DNA of 36,157 bases from a virus. Shown one piece after another: positions 10,001-17,172 of this stretch. The position numbers and the translations under genes were made by a program. Numbering within the stretch: position 1 is the first letter of the stretch; every line of letters starts with the position of its first letter. The notes beneath the pieces were generated by a model. The model was not told where the DNA came from. It worked only from the letters and a program-made list of their open reading frames with translations, and made no database searches. The stretch spans positions 1 through 36,157 of IMG/VR virus record IMGVR_UViG_3300031933_000243; one strand, 5' to 3'.

Positions 10001-11092
10001 CGAGAAACCTTTCAGCGCGGCCGCACCACGTGCAAATGGCAGAATCAATGCCACTTGCAGCGCCACACCCAGTATATCCAGCCCCTCAGTCAGCCGATCA
10101 ACCCCATCTGCCACCAGTTTAATGCCATCAGCCAAACCTTCACTGGAGCCAGTATTTGCGCTCAGCGTACCAATCAACCGAGTAAGGGCACTGTTCAACT
10201 CGGTGGAGGCTTGAGAAACCAACGTGACACGGGTCCCAAATTTTTGAGCCACGCTTTCAGCCGCCGCCTCCAGCGCCTGAACGAGTACATCAGCGGTCAA
10301 TTGACCGGCGTTTGCCATTTCGCGCAGCTTGCCGATATCGACCTCCAAGCCATCAGCAAGCGCTTGTGCCAATCCCGGCGCTTGCTCCATAACCGAGTTG
10401 AACTCCTCGCCACGCAGCACGCCGGAAGCCAAGGCCTGCCCAAACTGGACCATGGCCGCTTCAGCGCTTTGAACAGAGCCACCGGAGATCGCCACAGCCT
10501 GACTGACTGTCTGGGTCAGTGCTGCGGTCTGTCGCTGAGAGATGTTGAGCCGGTCAGCATTTTGTGCAAAACGCTGGTAGATCGCGGCGGTCGAGTCCAA
10601 CTGTTGACTGGTGGACCGTGCGATACCGTACACATCCTGCGTGACTTGGCCCAGTTCTTCTTGAGTATCCGTCACCAGGCGCAGGCGGTTTTGAAAGGCG
10701 GTCCAAGCATCGGCCGTACTGACAATCTGATTCAGGCCATAGCCCGCGGCAATCGTTAAGGTAGCGGCTTTGACAGAGGCCGCCAGAGCGGTGAGTCCAC
10801 CTCCTACTTGCCGGTTGGCTTGATCGGCCTGCCGTGCAGACACCGTAGCCTTATCTAATGCCGCATCATATTGACGCGTAGTATTGGCAGCGTTGGCAGT
10901 TTGGCGAGATGTATTCGCAGTAGAAGCACCCAGGGAGCCGATGCCACCCGCAGCCGAGCGGCTGGCACTGCCGGCAGAGCCTGCGCTGGCAGTGGTTTCA
11001 TCCAGCGCCGCGTCGAGCTGACCGAGCTGTCGGATCGCCTGCTGGAGGTCGGCTTTGATGCGGAGTGCGAGTTCGAGATCTTTATTGGCCAT
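7082..11092 (-). CDS. Tail length tape measure protein
   Basis: The 1336-residue protein is by far the longest gene and is mostly Ala/Gln/Glu-rich helix and coiled coil, as expected for a tape measure. Residues about 70-300 resemble the conserved N-terminal tape-measure domain (GEEFNSVMEQAPGLAQAL). A glycine/alanine-rich hydrophobic segment at about 510-540 could insert into the host membrane during ejection. At roughly 0.15 nm per residue (rule of thumb for tape measures) the tail would be near 200 nm. A ribosome site AGGTGA precedes the ATG, and a late-promoter element lies about 50 bp upstream. Confidence 0.92.
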   Translation of the reverse strand: MANKDLELALRIKADLQQAIRQLGQLDAALDETTASAGSAGSASRSAAGGIGSLGASTANTSRQTANAANTTRQYDAALDKATVSARQADQANRQVGGGLTALAASVKAATLTIAAGYGLNQIVSTADAWTAFQNRLRLVTDTQEELGQVTQDVYGIARSTSQQLDSTAAIYQRFAQNADRLNISQRQTAALTQTVSQAVAISGGSVQSAEAAMVQFGQALASGVLRGEEFNSVMEQAPGLAQALADGLEVDIGKLREMANAGQLTADVLVQALEAAAESVAQKFGTRVTLVSQASTELNSALTRLIGTLSANTGSSEGLADGIKLVADGVDRLTEGLDILGVALQVALILPFARGAAALKGFSESTLDNIAKTRANTLAVADHAKVLEGVAVSANRAAVAELEKSKAAVISAQAEVRATAAEAKRTAAQAQAARGLGTQAALEAKATQAANAHTAAQARLDAALKARSAAAGQAAAATATLTQATHASTAAATQARVANSLFLTTLNRLKVAGAGVAAALGGPAGVVAAVGLLAVSFIDFGADAEAATERVDRALEDLQAPLDKTLAKLEKISKLEQNQALKDMATGIEKIQDKRTSAAQELAGLATPEGDTGGWLGTSGRAIQAAGWSAETKALLLEVRQAAAQASQGMQVDFDQLGEAVQNSGDLSEQTKEQMLALMVSLNEEGRTAAEFTSKLNQLKGALEGTGEVAKSLAATGPSAEALKAAEQYLDALQRQFDGLQDLSGREQALAFLRKNQIDVNSELAQNILALATANDALRESRGTSEDDLSRADRLAKVNTELDNQLSRLYMLKPEREAQIQFDRIEEQLLGNKITLSQQEAAALQQKIALIQQANQVQSEMDRIYTATIGVQTRYNAARQAADRLLSRGVITQEQYNRELTKTRESYLNQIDPMRQINRQIEEQARLLKLPQKEREIEAKMIQLTNQLLREGIDLRKDEAEATRLRAALERNQSDAEAYQQRESIQAIIESMPGFDPWMDFFEKFAGELRRLWEETDGALLSLAGRLYALNSAFEAGALTAEYYNNQIARLNVESAELLNTLGFGDETTLWVEALGQVLDDFTTVQSSLADILGSAASTWADGLADGLARAVVEGENLKDILHNVAKTVAVDILRALIKLGIQYLVNRALASASLTSTVAQQVAAAGAVSSAWSPAAALASLATSGANATSANSAIVSTMALTSGLASNAFADGGYTGPGAKYDVAGIVHAGEYVQPQERMREPGAMAFMEAFRRDGMAALQRFQGYADGGAVSANAPLAQPAGIGSTLKNNVDVFVGMPDEFVLNRTWGRAGRERFYVELQDNAATVRQILGMD

Positions 11093-11140
11093 AACATCAC
11101 CTGAGAGATATAGGTGATGGTGGCATTGATCAGGCGGAGG

Positions 11141-11161
11141 GTAATTTGAACGGGGGCAAAA
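11141..11161 (-). promoter_or_regulatory. Late promoter element, copy before tape measure (P-like)
   Basis: Read leftward, the core is TTTGCCCCCGTTCAAATTAC preceded by one more T. It is identical over 21 bp to the copy at 17076 and differs by one base from the copy at 25030. All three stand in otherwise non-coding gaps, in the same orientation, before blocks of late genes. The core contains a small dyad TTTG-N8-CAAA, fitting a dimeric activator. By analogy with the Mu late promoters, the Mor-family protein encoded at 35623 is the likely binder. No good -10 is certain; TATATC lies 28 bp downstream. Confidence 0.7.
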
Positions 11162-11197
11162 AGTGTCTTTGGCCGTGAAGCGGTTGGGCGGAGGGCG

Positions 11198-11296
11198 TTA
11201 TTTCAGCCCTGAGATAATCAGGGCTGCGATCAACATGCCTATCCACCCTTGCGGGGTACAGAACAACACCGTCATGAAAAACCAAAATCCATCCAT
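11198..11296 (-). CDS. Small hydrophobic peptide, 32 aa
   Basis: A 33-codon frame with an AAAGGTG ribosome site 7 bases before its ATG encodes MDGFWFFMTVLFCTPQGWIG followed by MLIAALIISGLK, so nearly the whole peptide could be one or two membrane helices. It lies in the gap upstream of the tape-measure promoter element. A hairpin (11204-11226) spans its last codons. It may be a late membrane peptide or part of the transcript end. No family recognised; the good ribosome site is the main support. Confidence 0.45.
   Translation of the reverse strand: MDGFWFFMTVLFCTPQGWIGMLIAALIISGLK
11204..11226 (-). terminator. Hairpin before the tape-measure promoter
   Basis: Perfect 9-bp arms CAGCCCTGA / TCAGGGCTG with a 5-base loop. 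It lies between the end of the protease-to-chaperone block and the third late-promoter element, the right place to end the upstream transcript. There is no T-run, so it may be a weak terminator or a protein site. A related palindrome (TGTTTCAG CT CTGAAACA, 17110-17127) lies just before the 17076 promoter element, sharing TTTCAGCYCTGARA. Confidence 0.35.
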
Positions 11297-11366
11297 GCAG
11301 TAACACCTTTGTTGATCAATACACTAGAGCGTTGCGGTCATATCGAGTTCCTGAAAATCTGAAGGA

Positions 11367-11651
11367 TCATACGAGCGCAGTATTGCCATCCCAGTAGAGC
11401 GCTTTGGGTTTGAAATGCGGGTTCACCTCTCGAACGATATGCCCCCGCATCATTCCATCGACAGTATGTGCCGCATCCGATGGAGCGGTGAAAATGCCGT
11501 AGTACCGGAACCGGTTGGCAGCTGCACCTTTTCCACAGGGCTCGCGAACAATCCTGATTGGGCGCAGCTGGGCATCCCGCTGAAGGTGCTGAGATGTATG
11601 CTCTCCAACCCTTTCGACCTCCGTAATTTGGTATCTAATATTTAGAAGCAT
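11367..11651 (-). CDS. Hypothetical tail-module protein, 94 aa
   Basis: I start at ATG 11651, two bases past the stop of the chaperone extension; its ribosome site GAGGAAG covers that stop. The longer frame to 11702 would overlap the chaperone needlessly. The 94-residue protein (MLLNIRYQITEVERVGEH...) is basic in the middle with no membrane span or known motif. It lies between the chaperone and the tape measure. I do not recognise it; a tail-assembly role is suggested only by position. Confidence 0.55.
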   Translation of the reverse strand: MLLNIRYQITEVERVGEHTSQHLQRDAQLRPIRIVREPCGKGAAANRFRYYGIFTAPSDAAHTVDGMMRGHIVREVNPHFKPKALYWDGNTALV

Positions 11652-11653
11652 GT

Positions 11654-12291
11654 TTACTTCCTCAACTCCTTCAGCAGTTTCTTGGCACCATCGCCACCAC
11701 ACATGGCCAGGTTGGTATCGATCAACCGATCAGCGCGTCTGCGACGTTCTCGGCGCTGGGCTGCGTTGTGGTGAAGGATCAACTGGCGCTCGGTGTAGCG
11801 GCCGATGCGGTCGACGTCGTGTCCGTTGGCGATGAGGTCGGCATAGATGTCGGCCCAGCGGAGGCCTGATCGGCTTTTCGCTGCGCTTCCAGCAGTTCCG
11901 TGATCGCCCGCGTCTGCAGCGCACGCACGAAAAAAGGGCCGTTCACACCCCACCAGGTCATCAGCAATGCCTGGCCGTCGGCATCGTTGAGCTTCTCGAT
12001 CCAGGCCCGCTCCACATCAGCGGCCGTGGCCACCAGCTGCAGCACAGCATCAAGGTGTTCGGCCACCACGTCGATCACCCCATCAGTGCTCAAACCGCCA
12101 GACCTGAACAGCTCGCCCAGACTGTCGATAAACGGCTGGGCGATCGGGCGGATCTTCAAGCCTTCGACAAAGCCGTATTCCCGCACCGTGATCAACTCTC
12201 CATGAATGCGCAGCTGGCGTTCGGGGTTGAGGATCTCCAGGTCATCCTGGTGATCCTCCACCGGCTCCGGCTTTTCGATCAGCCTAGCCAT
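11654..12291 (-). CDS. Tail assembly chaperone G-T fusion made by -1 frameshift
   Basis: Many siphophages make a short chaperone (G) and a longer form (G-T) by ribosomal frameshift; both recruit tail tube protein to the tape measure. Here the zero frame reads CGA AAA GCC at 11880-11872. A -1 slip on the AAAA run (11878-11875) continues as AGC CGA TCA into the overlapping frame that ends at 11654, giving about 212 residues. The extension (LRWADIYADLIANGHDVDRI, then a basic helix) looks like a genuine T domain, while the zero-frame tail after the site is low-complexity Thr/Ser/Pro. The slippery run, overlap and position between tube and tape genes all agree. Not experimentally shown. Confidence 0.75.
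11779..12291 (-). CDS. Tail assembly chaperone, short form (G-like)
   Basis: The unshifted product has 170 residues. The first 139 (MARLIEKPEPVEDHQDDLEI..., helical, acidic) are shared with the longer G-T product. The last 31 are a Ser/Thr/Pro-rich run with no fold expected, encoded only because the overlapping T frame is conserved. Its start overlaps the last base of the tube gene's stop codon. The family is assigned by gene order (tube - chaperone - tape) and frameshift architecture more than by sequence motif. Confidence 0.75.
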   Translation of the reverse strand: MARLIEKPEPVEDHQDDLEILNPERQLRIHGELITVREYGFVEGLKIRPIAQPFIDSLGELFRSGGLSTDGVIDVVAEHLDAVLQLVATAADVERAWIEKLNDADGQALLMTWWGVNGPFFVRALQTRAITELLEAQRKADQASAGPTSMPTSSPTDTTSTASAATPSAS

Positions 12292-13046
12292 CAGGCAGCC
12301 CCCGGCATCAGCATACGGCCATAGCCGCCCAGTTCGGGATCGGGCTCGTTGTGGGCGTCGTTCAGCAGGGTGCCGCCCACTTCCAGGCCGCTCAGGGTGG
12401 TGGCGTGAAAATCGATTTCATTCGCCATGTTGAACTTCGCCCGGTACAGCTCGACACGTGCATGGTCGTTGGCGCCATCCACGGTGTTTTCGGCCACCAC
12501 GATCAGGTAACGCACAATGGAGGTCTCGGTGGCGATCGCAATGTCCTTGCGCGCTCCGTAGTCATAGGCCGCACTGAACGGCTGCACGAGAGCCGCCGGA
12601 TCGAGGATCTCGATCATGCCGCCCTTGGCATTTTCGATGCGGTAATGGGTGCCTTCGGTCAACGTGACCGGTGCGGCATCGGAGTCTTCCAGCACGGCGC
12701 TGCTGATATCGACCTCATCCAGAGCCACGAAGTTACCGGCCACCAGATCCGCAGGCAGGACTTCACCGGTTACGCTGCCTGAGGCCACGGTATTCACTGT
12801 GCCGCCCAGACCTATGGCAAAGTTCTCCGGTTCACCGTGGTTGAAGGTCAGAGTAAACGTACCCTCAACACCGGTTTGCATGGTCGCACTGGTACGGCGC
12901 TGGCCGGAGTAGGACTCCTGGCGCTTTTCTTCATTGGCGGTGAACTGTGCCTTCAACAGCGCATCACCCACCCAGCGGGCAGACTTGGGCTTGCCGTTCA
13001 CGTTTTCCGCCAGGAACACTTTGCCCTGCAGTGAAAAGTCTTTCAT
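12291..13046 (-). CDS. Major tail tube protein
   Basis: A 251-residue protein (MKDFSLQGKVFLAENVNGKP...) rich in beta-strand and Gly/Thr/Val, lying just before the chaperone genes, as major tail tube proteins do in siphophages. Residues such as SYSGQRRTSATMQTGVEGTF, with a repeat of strand-turn units, suit the tube fold. Expected to polymerise as hexameric rings around the tape measure. The absence of any sheath gene upstream marks a non-contractile tail. Identity rests on position, size and composition. Confidence 0.8.
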   Translation of the reverse strand: MKDFSLQGKVFLAENVNGKPKSARWVGDALLKAQFTANEEKRQESYSGQRRTSATMQTGVEGTFTLTFNHGEPENFAIGLGGTVNTVASGSVTGEVLPADLVAGNFVALDEVDISSAVLEDSDAAPVTLTEGTHYRIENAKGGMIEILDPAALVQPFSAAYDYGARKDIAIATETSIVRYLIVVAENTVDGANDHARVELYRAKFNMANEIDFHATTLSGLEVGGTLLNDAHNEPDPELGGYGRMLMPGAA

Positions 13047-13057
13047 TGGTTACCCCC

Positions 13058-13255
13058 TTAGCCCTTGGCTTTCGTGGTGGTTGCCTTGGCCGGCTCCGGG
13101 CTCTCGGCAGCGATGATGTCACGCTTGATCAAGAACGCCCGCTGCGAGGCGGTGACCTGAATCTTCGCGTCTTTCTTCAGTCGTTTTCCGTTGTGGGTAT
13201 GATCCTTCAAGAGGACCACTTCAACGGTTGCGGGTGTGGGTTTCGGGGTGCTCAT
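13058..13255 (-). CDS. Small basic head-tail region protein, 65 aa
   Basis: I start at ATG 13255, which overlaps the upstream stop as ATGA and has GGAGG 9 bases ahead; the longer open frame is a shadow. The 65-residue protein reads VEVVLLKDHTHNGKRLKKDA, then a short helix and a Lys/Thr-rich tail. The pattern LLK-H-H-G-xxx-G/D-x-I-x-V-xxxxAxxL recalls small proteins (DUF7210-type) in phage head-tail regions. Its function is unknown. Confidence 0.65.
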   Translation of the reverse strand: MSTPKPTPATVEVVLLKDHTHNGKRLKKDAKIQVTASQRAFLIKRDIIAAESPEPAKATTTKAKG

Positions 13256-13707
13256 GCGGTGCCTCCGAAGTAATGGGTAGTAGTGAATACATCGATCCAG
13301 AGCAGCGTATTGGCGTCGTACTCCATTACATCGCCCTGGAGCCAGGTAATCGGTTGAATCGGTTTGCCGGGTGTCCAGCCGATCAATGCGGTGCGCACGG
13401 CACCAATCAACGGCCGCATCTCCTGCATCACTTCGTCGCCGGTTCGCCCTCTGGCGTTGCGGGATACGGTGATGACACCGAAGGTACAAAGCGCCTGGTT
13501 GACGCCCCGGCGCCGGTTGCCTTCCGGGCTATCGGGTGAATTCGGGTTACGCTCTGCTGCCAGCACTACATAGGCGCTGCCGGGACGATAGTCGCGTATG
13601 CTTTTGACCGCGCCGTATTCGGCTGCACCACCCACGCCACCAATCAAGCCGGGCACTTGGTCGCGCAGGCGTTTCTGTATGGGAGTGGTGTCGAGGGGTT
13701 CGTTCAT
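13252..13707 (-). CDS. Tail terminator / completion-like protein, 151 aa
   Basis: The protein (151 residues) starts next to the DUF1320 gene in a one-base overlap and precedes the tail tube genes. It has the pattern of Mu gp37/DUF1834-like and tail-terminator proteins: N-terminal helix, a glycine-rich strand (GLIGGVGGAAEYGAV), a YVVLAAERN strand and a C-terminal DGxx-LW-D-VFTT segment. Such proteins cap the tail and join it to the head. Assignment is by order and general pattern, so moderately sure. Confidence 0.65.
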   Translation of the reverse strand: MNEPLDTTPIQKRLRDQVPGLIGGVGGAAEYGAVKSIRDYRPGSAYVVLAAERNPNSPDSPEGNRRRGVNQALCTFGVITVSRNARGRTGDEVMQEMRPLIGAVRTALIGWTPGKPIQPITWLQGDVMEYDANTLLWIDVFTTTHYFGGTA

Positions 13708-14216
13708 TAGAAGTCGCTCATGGTTTCGCGGGTGAATTGCCGCTCAGGTGACGACCAGTCAGGCGATCCCGTTCCCGCCGGAGCACTGGTATCCTCGGCG
13801 CCCAGGCTGAACTTGCCATCGGCGGTCAGTTGCAGCAGCCGCATGGCATCGTTGTAATCGCGCACGATGGGGTCATCCTTGCTGTCGCCGATACGGTCCT
13901 TGTGCAGCATGTAGCGCAGAATGGCACGTGCCCAGGTGGTCACGATCGGCGGCACCGGATTCAGCGGCAGGTAACCGCGCCGGGCCAGAAAACCATCGAT
14001 CACCGACTTGGCATCTGCCATGGCATCTTCAATGGTGCCCAGCGCCTCATCGGCAACCTCGATCTCTTCGATCGACCAGGTCGAGCGATCGGCACCGGTT
14101 AGGGTCGCTTCCATCAGTTCGGAATCAACCACGGCCTCGTGCTCGGGCGTGGCGACTTGGGCCAGCTCTCGGGCACCGGGTCGCTTGGCGAGCTGATCAG
14201 GGGTAATGTAACTCAT
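13707..14216 (-). CDS. Mu gp36 / DUF1320-like head-tail adaptor
   Basis: The 169-residue protein begins MSYITPDQLAKRPGARELAQ and contains the helical core AMADAKSVIDGFLARRGYLP, then PIVTTWARAILRYMLHKDR and VRDYNDAMRLLQ. This is the DUF1320 pattern of Mu gp36 (protein J), which binds the head-tail connector. It overlaps its upstream neighbour by 4 bp. Family fairly certain from these motifs; length is slightly above the usual 140-150 because of an acidic insertion near residue 35-60. Confidence 0.85.
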   Translation of the reverse strand: MSYITPDQLAKRPGARELAQVATPEHEAVVDSELMEATLTGADRSTWSIEEIEVADEALGTIEDAMADAKSVIDGFLARRGYLPLNPVPPIVTTWARAILRYMLHKDRIGDSKDDPIVRDYNDAMRLLQLTADGKFSLGAEDTSAPAGTGSPDWSSPERQFTRETMSDF

Positions 14217-14515
14217 GCATCCACCTGCACGGGTTCAGCCTTGATGGCTGCGATCAGCTCGGCCTTGCGCATGTCGGCATAGCCCTTGACCTCCAGATCC
14301 TTGGCCAGAGCTTTCAGCTCATCAACCTTCATATCGTCGAGGTCCATTTCGGCGCCATCCGGCTCGACCACGCCAGCCAGCGTGGCGGTCAGTTCCTGGA
14401 CCAGTGCGCCGCTGTCTATCAGGGGCTGTATATCCTCGGCAGTGGCTTCGACATGGCCTTGCTTCAGGATCTCGCCCTTCCATTTCACAGGGCGCTCAAT
14501 GCGGTAGCGGTTCAT
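14213..14515 (-). CDS. Mu gp35-like protein with HeH/SAP-type C-terminus
   Basis: A 100-residue protein. The N-terminal half (MNRYRIERPVKWKGEILKQG) is a small beta domain. The C-terminal part (MKVDELKALAKDLEVKG, then ADMRKAELIAAI) is a helix-extended-helix motif of the SAP/HeH kind, as in the Mu/FluMu gp35 family. It lies between capsid and gp36-type genes just as in Mu. The role in the head is not known; the HeH part may touch DNA or protein. Confidence 0.75.
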   Translation of the reverse strand: MNRYRIERPVKWKGEILKQGHVEATAEDIQPLIDSGALVQELTATLAGVVEPDGAEMDLDDMKVDELKALAKDLEVKGYADMRKAELIAAIKAEPVQVDA

Positions 14516-14565
14516 GATTGCTCTCCAAAAAGGCCATCCGTTGGCGTACAGCTCCTGGGAAACCC

Positions 14566-15495
14566 TTAACCCACGTTCTGCAGCAGGTAACCAGCGTTCA
14601 TACCGGTGAGTACCGGAATGCGCTCATACGTCACTGGATAGACCCAGCTCTTGGCGTTGTTGTCGTAGTAAGCCTGCTCGACGATGGGGTGACCCTCCAT
14701 GGCGTAGGTATAGCCGTAGCTCGGCTCCTCCATGTTCGGGTCTTCAGTGGCAGGCACGTAGCCCAGCACCGCATCAGCCCCCCAAACCTGAGAGAATTTG
14801 CCGGCGGCATCTGAGGTCACGGCTCGGCCAACCTCAACCCGCTCCAGATCCAGCAGCGACGCGATCATCTCGGTTGTGATGGAGTCTTTGGATACGTACT
14901 TGAAGCGCTCCAGCACCTTGGCGTTTTCGCGGAAAGCAGCAAACCCCTTGCTCGACAGGATCAGAGTATTGGCCTCCATTCCCGTGGTCTCACGGATCGC
15001 TTCCTGTCCAGTACGGATATCCTTGGCCGGGTTGTTGGCATCGTCGGTCCACTTCGCGGCAGACAGATCCACCTTGTGATCGGCGTCGTAGCGGCTGGCG
15101 TCGCGTGCCAATGCCGCCTGCTCGCGTTCCAGTGCTAGGCTGGCGATACTCATGGCGTTGTTGACCGCACGCTGTCCCAGGTTAATACCCGGCACGGCAT
15201 TGGCATCGCGCAAATGCTCACGCGGCACCACGCCTTCAAGGGCGTCCTGTACCAGGGCAAACGGAGCACCCAGGTAACCAAATTGGACACGTTTGGTATT
15301 GCTGCCCGGAGTACGGCGGATGTTGTACTCCATGAATGCTTCTTTGCCGAAGGTCAGCACTTGACCGCCGCTGACACCCACGCTCACGCGTGGGAACAGG
15401 AACATGCCGACGTGGCGCTGGTGGCGATAACCGTTGGCATGAGTGGTCAGGATCGGATCAATGATACGTACTTGAGCGTTATTCATTTGGGACAT
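14566..15495 (-). CDS. Major capsid protein (B3/BcepMu-like)
   Basis: The 309-residue protein follows protease, scaffold and decoration genes, the normal place for the major capsid protein. It starts at an ATG with GGAGG upstream. Sequence blocks MFLFPRVSVGVSGGQVLTFG near 30-50 and PVTYERIPVLTGMNAGYLLQNV at the end suit a phage capsid (HK97-type fold expected). It does not look like the Mu gpT sequence; it seems closer to the B3-type capsid. Assembly probably needs scaffold Z and protease I. Confidence 0.85.
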   Translation of the reverse strand: MSQMNNAQVRIIDPILTTHANGYRHQRHVGMFLFPRVSVGVSGGQVLTFGKEAFMEYNIRRTPGSNTKRVQFGYLGAPFALVQDALEGVVPREHLRDANAVPGINLGQRAVNNAMSIASLALEREQAALARDASRYDADHKVDLSAAKWTDDANNPAKDIRTGQEAIRETTGMEANTLILSSKGFAAFRENAKVLERFKYVSKDSITTEMIASLLDLERVEVGRAVTSDAAGKFSQVWGADAVLGYVPATEDPNMEEPSYGYTYAMEGHPIVEQAYYDNNAKSWVYPVTYERIPVLTGMNAGYLLQNVG

Positions 15496-15520
15496 GAGGA
15501 GCCTCCTTCATGGACTCGGG

Positions 15521-15850
15521 TTATTTCACCAGCAGGGCTTCGAATGCCTGACCGTCGACGGCATCCTGCAGCGCAATAGCTACCCGGACACCGGTGCTGA
15601 GCACGACCGCTTTACCTTCGGCCGCCACTTCCAAATCGGCACCATCACTAATTGCACCGCTGGCGATCACGGTGGTGGTGCCAAGCACATCCACCGGCAG
15701 GTCTTTTCCATCCAAGGCGTTGGTGCGTGCCACGCCTAAGGCTGCCGCACCGGCAGTGGCAGTGGCTCCGGTAGCGTCGACAAAAGTTTCGGCTGAAACG
15801 GTACCGCTAGCGGTACGCGTCAGGGTCAGCAGGGGCAAGGATTGAGACAT
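15521..15850 (-). CDS. DUF2190-like capsid decoration protein
   Basis: A 109-residue Ala/Gly/Thr/Val-rich, almost lysine-poor beta protein, between the protease/scaffold gene and the capsid gene. The pattern of short strands (GTVSAETFVDATGATATAG...) and the SDGADLEVAAEGKAVV stretch suits the DUF2190 family, whose members coat or cement capsids. Position agrees. No signal peptide. Moderately sure of the family. Confidence 0.7.
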   Translation of the reverse strand: MSQSLPLLTLTRTASGTVSAETFVDATGATATAGAAALGVARTNALDGKDLPVDVLGTTTVIASGAISDGADLEVAAEGKAVVLSTGVRVAIALQDAVDGQAFEALLVK

Positions 15851-15861
15851 GAGAGGCTCCT

Positions 15862-16347
15862 TCAGCTGACCGCAGCCAGCGCAATGTTGTAGTCACATTG
15901 ATGTTTGGTCTGGTAGGCCAGTGCCTTGTTGTGCAGCGCCAACCGCTCTGCATCGACCGTGAAGCCGGCCGGGGCCGCAAAACTGGCAACACCCGCCGCC
16001 TCTTCATCTTCAGCAGCGGACCGCTCGGCAAAATCCACCTGCTGCGGCAGGCACTGCAGGAATTCACGCAGCCACTCGTTGCAAGGTTTGCTGACGGTGG
16101 TTTCGCCTTCGGCAAAGGAGACGGTGTCGCTGTCGGTCAGGCCCGCCATAAACGCCACCAATCCATCACGGTCACGCGGCAGTAGCTTGCCATCGTCCAC
16201 CAGCTGATCCGCAAAGGACGCGATATCCTGCTGACGCCGGGCCTGTTCCTGGTCTTTGATCTTTCGTTCACGCTCGGCCAGATCGGCTTCACGGGACTGC
16301 AATGCCGTTTCACGTTCTGCAAAATCAGCTGTTGGTTTCAAAGCCAT
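15862..16347 (-). CDS. Nested scaffold protein Z, in-frame start within I
   Basis: Codon 215 of the protease gene is an ATG (MALKPTADFAERE...) with GAGGAGG six bases upstream, a strong ribosome site for an internal codon. Mu makes its scaffold protein Z in just this way from gene I. The 161-residue product starts with a long coiled coil, then a helical region ending in a capsid-binding-like tail (LALHNKALAYQTKHQCDYN). The nested start is inferred from the ribosome site and from Mu. Confidence 0.75.
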   Translation of the reverse strand: MALKPTADFAERETALQSREADLAERERKIKDQEQARRQQDIASFADQLVDDGKLLPRDRDGLVAFMAGLTDSDTVSFAEGETTVSKPCNEWLREFLQCLPQQVDFAERSAAEDEEAAGVASFAAPAGFTVDAERLALHNKALAYQTKHQCDYNIALAAVS

Positions 16348-16989
16348 ACTTTCCTCCTCGGGTTGTGCAAATGCGGCCTGGGAGACAGGCCCCTCGACCT
16401 CGGTTTCTCGGGCGGCTTCTTCATAAGAGGTAATCACCCAATCGGGAATGACCTTGTCGGCCACTTCTGAATCGCGACTTTCCAGCAGGTACTCCCGCAC
16501 ACCACGCATAAAACGTGTCAGCGCCCAAGAGCCGGCAGTCGTTCCGGGGGCTGCAAACTCCACCGTTACAATCTGGTCAGCGTCGCCGGCGGCAAAGCTG
16601 GCGGGCTTCAACCCCTTAACGGATGGAGCCTGGGCACCCAGAAACCCGACATGGCGCAGGTACCACACGCCGGGCTTGGGATTTTGGGGTGAGCTGGGGT
16701 GGTAGAAAGACGCACTGATGCGGGGGAAGCGGCCATCGTTCACCATTTCAGCAAACTGGGATTCGACCTGTTCAGGTTCGGCCCGCATAACCTCGCCACT
16801 CAACGACACCGCTTTTACCCAACCGTATGCGGGGTCATTCAGATCTGGGTGACCCACAACCAACGGGGCCGCGAACAAAGCAGGATCATAAGCCTCGACT
16901 GAAGCTTGAAGGTCCGCCTCGCTGAATGTCAGTTTCTGGCCACTTACAGTGGTGTGATTGCCAGCCTTAAAGATTTCGAGTGCACTCAC
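15862..16989 (-). CDS. Prohead protease I with C-terminal scaffold domain
   Basis: The N-terminal 200 residues match the Mu I-type phage protease: FKAGNHTTVSG, LVVGHPDLNDPAYGWVK (His47), FPRISASFYHP (Ser92 or Ser94 as candidate nucleophile) and VWYLRHVGFLGAQAPSVKGL. The second half is a coiled-coil scaffold (about 225-260, ERETALQSREADLAERERK) that also has its own start (see nested entry). It should cleave scaffold and itself during head maturation. It is the first gene after the late-promoter element at 17076. Confidence 0.9.
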   Translation of the reverse strand: MSALEIFKAGNHTTVSGQKLTFSEADLQASVEAYDPALFAAPLVVGHPDLNDPAYGWVKAVSLSGEVMRAEPEQVESQFAEMVNDGRFPRISASFYHPSSPQNPKPGVWYLRHVGFLGAQAPSVKGLKPASFAAGDADQIVTVEFAAPGTTAGSWALTRFMRGVREYLLESRDSEVADKVIPDWVITSYEEAARETEVEGPVSQAAFAQPEEESMALKPTADFAERETALQSREADLAERERKIKDQEQARRQQDIASFADQLVDDGKLLPRDRDGLVAFMAGLTDSDTVSFAEGETTVSKPCNEWLREFLQCLPQQVDFAERSAAEDEEAAGVASFAAPAGFTVDAERLALHNKALAYQTKHQCDYNIALAAVS

Positions 16990-17075
16990 ATGGCTACTCC
17001 GGCTTAGTTGGTTGAACTCGTTTTATCGGTGTGGCTGTTGCCAATGAGTTCAGCCTATAAGCGCATGCAGACCGT

Positions 17076-17096
17076 GTAATTTGAACGGGGGCAAAA
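17076..17096 (-). promoter_or_regulatory. Late promoter element, copy before protease I (PI-like)
   Basis: This copy is identical over 21 bp to 11141-11161. It is about 85 bp before the protease start. Read leftward, TATAGG follows the element after 16 bases and may be the -10. An 18-bp palindrome TGTTTCAG-CT-CTGAAACA (17110-17127) lies 13 bp upstream. Mu has a C-activated promoter at the same place before its gene I. Confidence 0.75.
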
Positions 17097-17172
17097 CTTG
17101 CAGACGGGGTGTTTCAGCTCTGAAACAGCAAATGCAGGTCAGGACTGGCACGCAATCCTTTTTATAAAAGCG

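Noticed and set aside
9359-10759. 466-residue rightward open frame opposite the tape measure
   Set aside because: Ser/Arg/Cys-rich shadow of the Ala/Gln-rich tape-measure codons; not protein-like.
11654-11953. Independent 99-aa gene starting at 11953
   Set aside because: Its first 26 codons lie within the chaperone gene and read as shadow sequence; the good part begins exactly at the AAAA slip site, so it is better read as a frameshift extension.
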